A stretch of 64,000 nt of DNA from Endozoicomonas sp. 4G (GTDB taxonomy: Bacteria; Pseudomonadota; Gammaproteobacteria; Pseudomonadales; Endozoicomonadaceae), in NCBI RefSeq assembly GCF_023822025.1, contig NZ_CP082909.1, forward strand, positions 1,664,001 to 1,728,000, read 5' to 3'. Made by a program: the position numbers and the translations under genes. The notes under the pieces were generated by a model. The model saw only the letters and a program-made list of their open reading frames with translations, did no database searches and had not been told where the DNA came from. Below are positions 9,224 to 15,235 of this stretch, piece by piece. Within the stretch, counting starts at the first letter, position 1, and every line of letters starts with the position of its first letter.

Positions 9224-9457
9224 ATGAAAACGACGATTTTCAAAAACAACAGAACGCAGGCTGTACGCATTCCCAAAGAGTTTGCGTTTCCCGAAAATGT
9301 AAAGCACGTTCAAATCCAGCGACAAGGGAATACTTTAACCATTTCACCCGTAGATGTGGACTGGGACGAATTTTTTGACAACATCACGGTCTGTCCGGAT
9401 TACCCTGAGAGAGAACAGCCTCTACCACAAGAACGTGATTTTGGAGATTGGTCATAA
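9224..9457 (+). CDS. vapB: VapB-type antitoxin (AbrB/SpoVT fold)
   Basis: A 77-residue protein starting MKTTIFKNNRTQAVRIPKEF, the hallmark N-terminus of VapB antitoxins with an AbrB-like DNA-binding domain. The acidic, tryptophan-containing C-terminus (FGDWS) is the part expected to wrap and inhibit VapC. The stop codon shares a base with the vapC ATG, so the pair is translationally coupled. The promoter region carries a palindromic operator. Confidence 0.88.
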   Translation: MKTTIFKNNRTQAVRIPKEFAFPENVKHVQIQRQGNTLTISPVDVDWDEFFDNITVCPDYPEREQPLPQERDFGDWS

Positions 9458-9873
9458 TGAAATACTTACTTGACACCAATGTACTGATTCACATTCTGAG
9501 AGGACACGACAAAGGTAGTATCAAAGAGCATTTCAAAAGCAACAATGGCCGTATGTTTATATCGGCGGTTACTGTTGATGAGCTTATGTTTGGCATTTGC
9601 TGCGCCCCAAAAAGACTTCGGGAGAAAAAACAGGAAGAGTTAAATACTCTCCTTAGTGTTATCCCGATACTAGATTTTAACGAGGATGCAGCGGAGCACT
9701 CTTCTCAAATTCGATACTTTCTGAAATCTACTGGTCAGCTGATTGGTAGCTATGACAATATGATAGCTGGGCATGCCCGAAGTCTGGAATTGACCGTGAT
9801 CACCAATAACACTAAAGAATTTTGTAGAGTGCCGGGTTTAGAGGTTGAAGACTGGTCGCAACCCTTGACATAA
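9457..9873 (+). CDS. vapC: VapC-type PIN-domain ribonuclease toxin
   Basis: 138 residues with PIN landmarks: YLLDTNVLIH at the N-terminus (first acidic residue), SAVTVDELMFG (the conserved Glu), and DNMIAGHA plus TNNTKEF carrying the later acid and Asn. These residues coordinate Mg2+ for tRNA or rRNA cleavage in known VapCs. ATG 9457 is preferred over the upstream in-frame TTG at 9448 because it overlaps the vapB stop and gives the canonical MKYLLDTN start. The gene appears complete and active. Confidence 0.9.
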   Translation: MKYLLDTNVLIHILRGHDKGSIKEHFKSNNGRMFISAVTVDELMFGICCAPKRLREKKQEELNTLLSVIPILDFNEDAAEHSSQIRYFLKSTGQLIGSYDNMIAGHARSLELTVITNNTKEFCRVPGLEVEDWSQPLT

Positions 9874-9955
9874 CGGGTAGCAAGAATCAAGACCTGACCC
9901 ACTGTGTTTCTCTGTGTTTTGGACTTGTTCCCATCCTCTCCAGCGTGAGAACGAG

Positions 9956-10201
9956 TCATGACTTTTGAAACAGGTTTTCTTTGGTTTCTGCCAAAAACTC
10001 ACCCAGCGGCCTTGTAGACACTTCTCCAGAATCAATCCCCTGCAGTGTCTTTTTAACCTCTTCTATTTGCCACTCTGACTTCTCTATGAAGTCAATCACA
10101 GCTTCAAGAATTAGATAGGAGATATCTTGATCTCTTATCCGCGCCAGCTCACTGAGTTTATCAAGTGTTTCCTGTTCAAATTTTACGCTTTGGACTGCCA
10201 T
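9956..10201 (-). CDS. Orphan RHH (CopG/ParD-like) antitoxin
   Basis: From ATG 10201 the product is 81 residues: MAVQSVKFEQETLDKLSELA is a ribbon-helix-helix beta strand and first helix. It continues with EWQIEEVKKTLQGIDSGEVST, typical of antitoxins that partner ParE/RelE toxins. In-frame ATG 10207 is also possible. No toxin gene follows on this strand: the next 80 bases hold only a decayed REP remnant and the end of vapC. The copy is therefore an orphan, which may be a relic or may act against a toxin elsewhere. Confidence 0.65.
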   Translation of the reverse strand: MAVQSVKFEQETLDKLSELARIRDQDISYLILEAVIDFIEKSEWQIEEVKKTLQGIDSGEVSTRPLGEFLAETKENLFQKS

Positions 10202-10252
10202 GGACATAAGATTGATCTCGCTGGAGTGTTTGCGACTCGTTCCCACGCTCTG

Positions 10253-11958
10253 AGGGTGTTGCAAAACCGTTAAACAGTTTCATGAGCGCAGGCAACTCTA
10301 AAAAACTTGCCACCCCCATGCGACAATTTTAAATTTTGGGTTCTAGCGATTATTAGCCATTGAGTGCGGATGATCGCTAATATTTCCCAAATCACTGTAA
10401 ATAAACGCTGCAAAGCAAAGGCTACTGCCCTGCTCAGGTTATAAGCCAGAAGGTGAAGGTTAAACTCCAGCTTCACTGAGTCTAATCCCCGACGGCGGAA
10501 GCGGTTTAGCCCCTGAACAGTTCGTAAATAACTGAACACTGGCTCAACCATCCCTTGACGTTTCTTATAAGCCTTCTTTGCCGCTGGATGCTCCATAACC
10601 CGGCGCAGCTCATCTTTAACGCTATCCATAGCAAAGCGCCTGATTTTTCGCCCAGCCTTGCTAGTGGTGCATTGCTTTCTCAACGGGCAATCACTGCAGG
10701 CTGCACCGCCATAAGTCCATTGCGCCTTCGAGTGGCTCGGATTTCTCGGGCGATAGATGAGCGTTAGTTTCTGACCTGCCGGGCATATGTACGCATCCTC
10801 TTCCGATTCATATCGGAAGCTGCCTTTATGGAATTTCTGATTCTTTTTAGGCTTGCCCGGATTACCACTTTCTGGACACAGTAGGCTGACATCTCTTGCC
10901 AGCGAGTCATTAATCACGCTGTCTGTAAAGTAACTACCGTCGACCAGCAGCTCTTCCGGTGTTTTGCCTATTATGCGTTCTGCCTGATCCATCATCTGAG
11001 GGATCACTGCGGCTTCATTGGTTGGATCAACAGCAGCAGCCAGAACCACTCGTTCTTCATTAGCTAGCACAGAGGGAAGATAAGCCTGTGCATACCCTCT
11101 GCCCCGTTTCATTTTGTGGCGGGCGGCTTCTGGCTCTGTTGGACTTATCCTTGTGTCCGATGTGTTTTTTTTGCCCCTGCGTTTTTGCTTTGCCTGACGC
11201 TCCTGTAATGTGTCGTACACTTCTGTTTGATGGGTCAGTGCTTCTTTCAAGGACTCATCATCAGGTGCCTTTTCTAATCGGGCTTTGCTTTCCTCAACCG
11301 CTGCGCGAGCTGCTTCTTCTTTGATCAATTTGTAGTTGGAGCAAGCAGCCTCAATTAAGGTTCCATCTCCAGCGACTGAGTCATTTGCTGACCCTGTGCG
11401 GTTGAGTACTGACTGAGTTAATGCCTCGAAAAAGGAGCCATTCAGGGCTTCTTGATGCCGGGTGATAAATCGTCCGATATTGGCATGATCCGGAAATATA
11501 CCGCCACTGACCCACATACAACCCAAATCCATCCGAGCCATTCGCTCAATAAACCTGAGGGAAGTGACGCCATTAATAATTGCATACAAAATCAATCCAG
11601 CCATGCAGCGCGGTGCATAAGGTGGGCGACCGGATTCTGCATAGTCTTGCTCAAAAACAGACCAGTCCTGTTCATCCAGCAAGTCTGAAATAACAAAAGG
11701 AGTTTTGTCGTTGGTCATCTCCAGATGCTGACGCAACGGATGGCCGGACAAAAAGATCTCGTCAGCATCAGGATGAATAAATCGCCGTGATGAATGGCGG
11801 ATTGTGCGTAGCTTTTGTCTCTCGGAAGGAGCAGGAGAAAACATATCCTGCTGGGGAGGCTGGTGCACTTTGATTTTTTGTTTGGTTGTCATCGGTCATC
11901 ACGAGCAAACAGATATCAAGACAATGATACCTGTTTGTCTTGGGTTTCGCGACACCCT
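10253..11958 (-). mobile_element. Complete IS1182-family-like insertion sequence (1706 bp)
   Basis: The ends are imperfect 15-bp inverted repeats (AGGGTGTTGCAAAAC at 10253-10267; complement of AGGGTGTCGCGAAAC at 11944-11958, 13 of 15 matching). They are flanked by an exact 7-bp target duplication CGCTCTG (10246-10252 and 11959-11965). The target was the loop and arm of a REP-like palindrome; joining the flanks recreates TTCCCACGCTCTGCGTGGGAA. One transposase gene fills the element. Confidence 0.9.
10270..11892 (-). CDS. IS1182-family-like transposase
   Basis: A 540-residue DDE transposase. It has the N-terminal DUF772-type region (PPYAPRCMAGLILYAIINGVTSLR) and a central DDE portion (SVAGDGTLIEAACSNY; AAVDPTNEAAVIPQM; ELLVDGSYFTD). 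A cysteine cluster (CPAGQKL, CSDCPLRKQC) and the closing VEPVFSYLRTVQGLNRFRRRG with the final Glu follow, as in IS1182/IS5-like enzymes. The frame is intact, and with both inverted repeats present the element may still be mobile. Confidence 0.9.
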   Translation of the reverse strand: MTTKQKIKVHQPPQQDMFSPAPSERQKLRTIRHSSRRFIHPDADEIFLSGHPLRQHLEMTNDKTPFVISDLLDEQDWSVFEQDYAESGRPPYAPRCMAGLILYAIINGVTSLRFIERMARMDLGCMWVSGGIFPDHANIGRFITRHQEALNGSFFEALTQSVLNRTGSANDSVAGDGTLIEAACSNYKLIKEEAARAAVEESKARLEKAPDDESLKEALTHQTEVYDTLQERQAKQKRRGKKNTSDTRISPTEPEAARHKMKRGRGYAQAYLPSVLANEERVVLAAAVDPTNEAAVIPQMMDQAERIIGKTPEELLVDGSYFTDSVINDSLARDVSLLCPESGNPGKPKKNQKFHKGSFRYESEEDAYICPAGQKLTLIYRPRNPSHSKAQWTYGGAACSDCPLRKQCTTSKAGRKIRRFAMDSVKDELRRVMEHPAAKKAYKKRQGMVEPVFSYLRTVQGLNRFRRRGLDSVKLEFNLHLLAYNLSRAVAFALQRLFTVIWEILAIIRTQWLIIARTQNLKLSHGGGKFFRVACAHETV

Positions 11959-12082
11959 CGCTCTGCGTGGGAATGCATACCTTACCTAACAAGCTGGTAC
12001 ACGCTTTCAATGTAATTGATGGTTTCCCTTTATCAATGGCACCCAAACTCTGTTCACCCTGAGCGGAGTCGAAGGGTGGTTG
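11959..12082 (+). repeat. Dispersed intergenic repeat, copy C (split by the IS)
   Basis: This is the right-hand part of the REP head followed by the same ~100-bp segment as copy B, ending at TTCACCCTGAGCGGAGTCGAAGGG. The left part of the REP head is at 10236-10252, on the other side of the IS. The repeat supplies the last codons of the DUF2442 frame. Confidence 0.75.
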
Positions 12083-12365
12083 GCACGTTCTCTTTTGTTG
12101 GTTCGGCATCAAACCTAACTAGCTGACCTGCCTTATCCAGTTTCTCATGCAAGCTACCAGGACTCAGTTCAAAACCATTAGGCCAGCACAAAGCGCCCAA
12201 CTCAAGGAAAAAACGGCAAAAATACTGTGAACTCTCCAAGGGTAATGTCATAGCTGTTTTTTTAGACAACAACGGAGAAAAATCCATCACTCCGTAGGAA
12301 CCATCAGAAAAAGAAAGGCGAATTTCTTTATCGTATAACCACTCAGCTTTTATCAATTTAATCAT
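12054..12365 (-). CDS. DUF2442 protein (3' end altered by repeat)
   Basis: A 103-residue frame. Residues 1-85 match the DUF2442 pattern (LSFSDGSYGVMDFSPLL...LGALCWPNGFELSPGSLHEKL). The last ~15 residues (ending LRLRSG) are encoded by the intergenic repeat, so the natural C-terminus may be lost. DUF2442 genes usually follow DUF4160 genes in two-gene units proposed to be toxin-antitoxin-like. Here the start overlaps the DUF4160 stop by eight bases. A near-identical truncated duplicate lies at 8939-9145. Confidence 0.7.
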   Translation of the reverse strand: MIKLIKAEWLYDKEIRLSFSDGSYGVMDFSPLLSKKTAMTLPLESSQYFCRFFLELGALCWPNGFELSPGSLHEKLDKAGQLVRFDAEPTKENVPTTLRLRSG

Positions 12366-12624
12366 AATCAGCTCCCGGAATACGCTCTAGCGGCTGAAGC
12401 TCCACTGCTTTTTGCCAGTTATCAAATAGTGCTGTTTTATGGTCACCACACCAGTCAGATACCAATCTTGCGGCCTTTTTTGGAAGATAGCCCTTGAGAA
12501 CCGTACCATCATTAATACACACCAAAGCCTCGTGACCTTGGTACTCAACATGGATATGTGGTGGTGGATGATCATCATGATACATTCTGATGTAAATTCC
12601 AAAAAAAGAAGAGATCACAGGCAT
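12358..12624 (-). CDS. DUF4160 protein
   Basis: From ATG 12624 it encodes 88 residues: MPVISSFFGIYIRMYHDDHPPPHIHVEYQ is the DUF4160 signature, with a His/Pro-rich HPPPHIH segment. An ATG four codons upstream (12636) is also possible. It is the first gene of an overlapping DUF4160-DUF2442 pair. The biochemical role of this pair is unproven. Confidence 0.8.
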   Translation of the reverse strand: MPVISSFFGIYIRMYHDDHPPPHIHVEYQGHEALVCINDGTVLKGYLPKKAARLVSDWCGDHKTALFDNWQKAVELQPLERIPGADYD

Positions 12625-12767
12625 CACAATTACCATCAGCTAAAAGCTTATATCATTGCCTCCAAAGCCAGATTGGTCAACTGTGGGGGGCTTACAACTG
12701 TTCCTATAAATATGGTCAAACATAACTCGTTCCCACCCTCTCTCAATATCGCCATATTAATAAACGC

Positions 12768-13025
12768 TCAAAGCACTTCATCTCCAACAGCCGGAACAGA
12801 ATCCCATTCGGTAAACTCCTTCGGCATAGCGACCGACAGATCACACTGAGCCAGTAGCTCATCCATTGAATAACGTGGCCGGTTTGTGCTCTTGGTAATC
12901 ACCAGACTATTCTTTACTTTCGTGATAACGATACCGTCCCCATCCTTCAAGTTCAGTTTACGCAGTAACTTTGGCGGTATAATGATTCCTGACGAGTTGC
13001 CAATCCTTCTAATGACCGTATTCAT
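12768..13025 (-). CDS. MazE/AbrB-like antitoxin, no adjacent toxin
   Basis: From ATG 13025 it has 85 residues. MNTVIRRIGNSSGIIIPP and KLNLKDGDGI are the swapped-hairpin AbrB/MazE DNA-binding fold. The C-terminal YSMDELLAQCD...EFTEWDSVPAVGDEVL is the toxin-wrapping tail found in MazE/PemI proteins. MazE is normally followed by MazF, but the next 130 bases on this strand hold no toxin. An XRE-type regulator lies just upstream on the same strand. Confidence 0.8.
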   Translation of the reverse strand: MNTVIRRIGNSSGIIIPPKLLRKLNLKDGDGIVITKVKNSLVITKSTNRPRYSMDELLAQCDLSVAMPKEFTEWDSVPAVGDEVL

Positions 13026-13084
13026 CCCGACATTTATCCTGATTGCCATGTTTTCAGGCCTGTAGGTTCCGACATTGAGATAAG

Positions 13085-13528
13085 TTAAATCGCCACCGAC
13101 CAATGATTATTTTCAGCTTTTAGAGTCAGTTGTTGTATAACCTCAACTTCTTCACTCTCGGCAAGCAGGTTGAGAAAAAAGCTGATTTTGCTGTTTGTAT
13201 CTACGGATTCCAGATAGATAGAGCGAAGCGCTGCATCTGAGGTTCTTGGTATGGCAGTTTGATCCTTCTCCCAACGAGCAACGGTTTGGGAGTCAACGCC
13301 CAATATTTCTGCCAGGTTCTTTTGGGACATTCCACATTCGATTCTCAAAAATCGCACTTCTTCACCCAGAAGTGGGCTTTTTTTTACAGTAATGTTCTTG
13401 GCAATAAGCTGATGCAGGCCGTGAACATTTTCCACGCCCACATAAGTCACTTCATCTATGACTTCAGTATTATAACCATCAGCCAGATGAATGTAGGATA
13501 AACCGCACTCTGCATAGTGATAACTCAT
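13085..13528 (-). CDS. XRE-type helix-turn-helix regulator (MqsA/HigA-like antitoxin)
   Basis: 147 residues from ATG 13528. The N-terminal ~55 residues (MSYHYAECGLSYIHLADGYN...VHGLHQLI) match the leader found in MqsA-like regulators. A clear HTH follows (LRIECGMSQKNLAEILGVDSQTVARWEKDQT). The upstream in-frame TTG at 13558 is less likely. No toxin partner adjoins: upstream is folC on the other strand and downstream the MazE-like gene. It may regulate itself or its neighbour, or be an orphan antitoxin. Confidence 0.75.
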   Translation of the reverse strand: MSYHYAECGLSYIHLADGYNTEVIDEVTYVGVENVHGLHQLIAKNITVKKSPLLGEEVRFLRIECGMSQKNLAEILGVDSQTVARWEKDQTAIPRTSDAALRSIYLESVDTNSKISFFLNLLAESEEVEVIQQLTLKAENNHWSVAI

Positions 13529-13630
13529 CGTAACCCCCTCGTAACAGCATCGACCCAAAGCCAGATATAGAAAGATCCAGACAAATATGCAATCATCCGC
13601 CCCCTAATACTCGCCCAAGGAACCACCCCC

Positions 13631-14947
13631 ATGACACACCAGCAAAACAGTCAGCCCCCCTACGAGCAGCTGTCTGATTGGCTTGACTGGTTAGAAAACA
13701 CCCGCCCAGAACACGAAATGGAACTTGGCCTGGACAGAATAAGAAAGGTAGCCGAAAAGCTGGAGCTGACAACCCCCGCGCCTTTCGTGATCACAGTGGG
13801 CGGTACCAACGGCAAAGGATCGACGGTCGCCATTCTTGAGTCCATCCTTCTGGCAGCCGGATACAAAGTGGGCGTTTACACCTCTCCGCACCTGCTCAGA
13901 TTCAACGAGCGTATTAAAGTCAATCGCATTGAGGCCAGCGACGAAAGCCTGTGCGCCGCTTTTCAAAAAGTGAACAACGGGCGTGGCGGAAACTGGCTGT
14001 CCTATTTCGAATTCGCCGTACTGCTGGCTGTGGATGTTTTCCAGAAAGAAAGCGTTGATATTGCGCTTATGGAAATTGGGCTGGGCGGTCGCCTGGACGC
14101 CACCAATATGATTGAACCCGATGTCTCAGTGGTGACCACCGTCGGTTTAGATCATCAGGACTGGCTCGGTTACAGCATCGAAGCCATCGCAAAAGAAAAA
14201 GCCGGTATTTTTCGCCCTGAAAAACCCGCCGTATTTGGTGGTATCGAGACACCCAATAGCATCGTCGATCAAGCTGTCAGGCTGGAATCAGCTCTATATA
14301 GAAGAAATAAAGAGTTCGAGCTAAGCGAAAAAAGCAAAACATGGCGCTGGAAAGGTTTGAACAGAACAGGTGAATGCATAGAATATGTCGACCTGACCAA
14401 ACCTGAACTGGTGATTGACAATGCTGCCACCGCTCTGCAAGCAATACAGTTTTTACCTGAAGTCGTCAGCCGTGATGCCATCGACAAAGGCTTAAAAACA
14501 TCGAGCCTCCCCGGTCGCTATGAAAAAGTCACTGAGACCAACAAAAGTGGCGAGCAAGTTGAAGTCATTCTCGATGTTGCCCACAACCCACAGGCAGCCA
14601 CAAAACTGGTAGAGCGTCTAAAGGCAGAGCCGGTACCAGGAAAAACCCGTGCCCTGATGGCGATCTATAAAGACAAGGATTATCACGGGGTGATTGAGGC
14701 TCTGTCTGAAGTGGTCGATGAGTGGGTCGTCACTGACTTTGACTCGCCCAGGGCGCTGGACAAGGCCGATCTTAGTGAAGCCGTTGCGAGATATGCTGAT
14801 TTGCCTGTGATGTCTGAAAATGCTGAAATAGCTTTTCAGCAGCTAACCGATACGTCAACCGCCCACGACAGGGTGCTGGTTGTTGGTTCGTTTTTGACAG
14901 TTGGCGCCATTTTGTGCAGTAGCAGAAAAGTCCCGTCCGCCAGATAG
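13631..14947 (+). CDS. folC: Folylpolyglutamate synthase / dihydrofolate synthase
   Basis: FolC adds glutamate to dihydropteroate and then extends the polyglutamate tail of folates. The 438-residue product has the Mur-ligase-like P-loop GGTNGKGST (about residues 57-65), SPHLLRFNERI, and ALMEIGLGGRLDATN. The C-terminal LDVAHNP motif is present. It follows accD in the conserved gene order, though a ~4.9-kb accessory patch has been inserted between them. The usual next gene, dedD/SPOR, is absent and the large accessory region begins here. Confidence 0.96.
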   Translation: MTHQQNSQPPYEQLSDWLDWLENTRPEHEMELGLDRIRKVAEKLELTTPAPFVITVGGTNGKGSTVAILESILLAAGYKVGVYTSPHLLRFNERIKVNRIEASDESLCAAFQKVNNGRGGNWLSYFEFAVLLAVDVFQKESVDIALMEIGLGGRLDATNMIEPDVSVVTTVGLDHQDWLGYSIEAIAKEKAGIFRPEKPAVFGGIETPNSIVDQAVRLESALYRRNKEFELSEKSKTWRWKGLNRTGECIEYVDLTKPELVIDNAATALQAIQFLPEVVSRDAIDKGLKTSSLPGRYEKVTETNKSGEQVEVILDVAHNPQAATKLVERLKAEPVPGKTRALMAIYKDKDYHGVIEALSEVVDEWVVTDFDSPRALDKADLSEAVARYADLPVMSENAEIAFQQLTDTSTAHDRVLVVGSFLTVGAILCSSRKVPSAR

Positions 14948-14961
14948 TTTGTCCTCTACCA

Positions 14962-14989
14962 TTGTGTTTTACCTCCGGGTGTGTATAAG
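14962..14989 (+). promoter_or_regulatory. Candidate promoter in the folC-helicase gap
   Basis: TTGTGT (14962-14967) and TATAAG (14984-14989), 16 bases apart, lie at the start of an AT-rich 288-bp gap that ends with an ops motif. Several other AT-rich hexamers nearby could serve, so the assignment is weak. Confidence 0.3.
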
Positions 14990-15194
14990 GAATTCGTATA
15001 AAATTGTCGTTTAATATAGGTAGTTTTAACTAGCTATAACGTGTAAGATTTACCCTCTTATGTGTAATTCTATGTGATGGGTAGAGAAGGCTATTACCTG
15101 CCGGTTTCCTGATGGGATAACCACTCAGGGTGTGTAATCAACAAAGTAGTCGACAATTTTTTAAGCAGCTTTTCAGAGAGAGTGTCATCTGAAG

Positions 15195-15206
15195 GGCGGT
15201 AGCGTG
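15195..15206 (+). promoter_or_regulatory. ops element (RfaH recruitment site)
   Basis: GGCGGTAGCGTG is an exact match to the core of the ops element within JUMPStart leaders. There a paused RNA polymerase recruits RfaH to suppress termination over long polysaccharide, pilus and toxin operons. It lies in non-coding DNA about 200 bases into the presumed leader and 30 bases before the helicase gene, on the strand of the whole polysaccharide cluster. Confidence 0.65.
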
Positions 15207-15235
15207 AAAAAATCCTAAGTATATACTCCCTGTTT

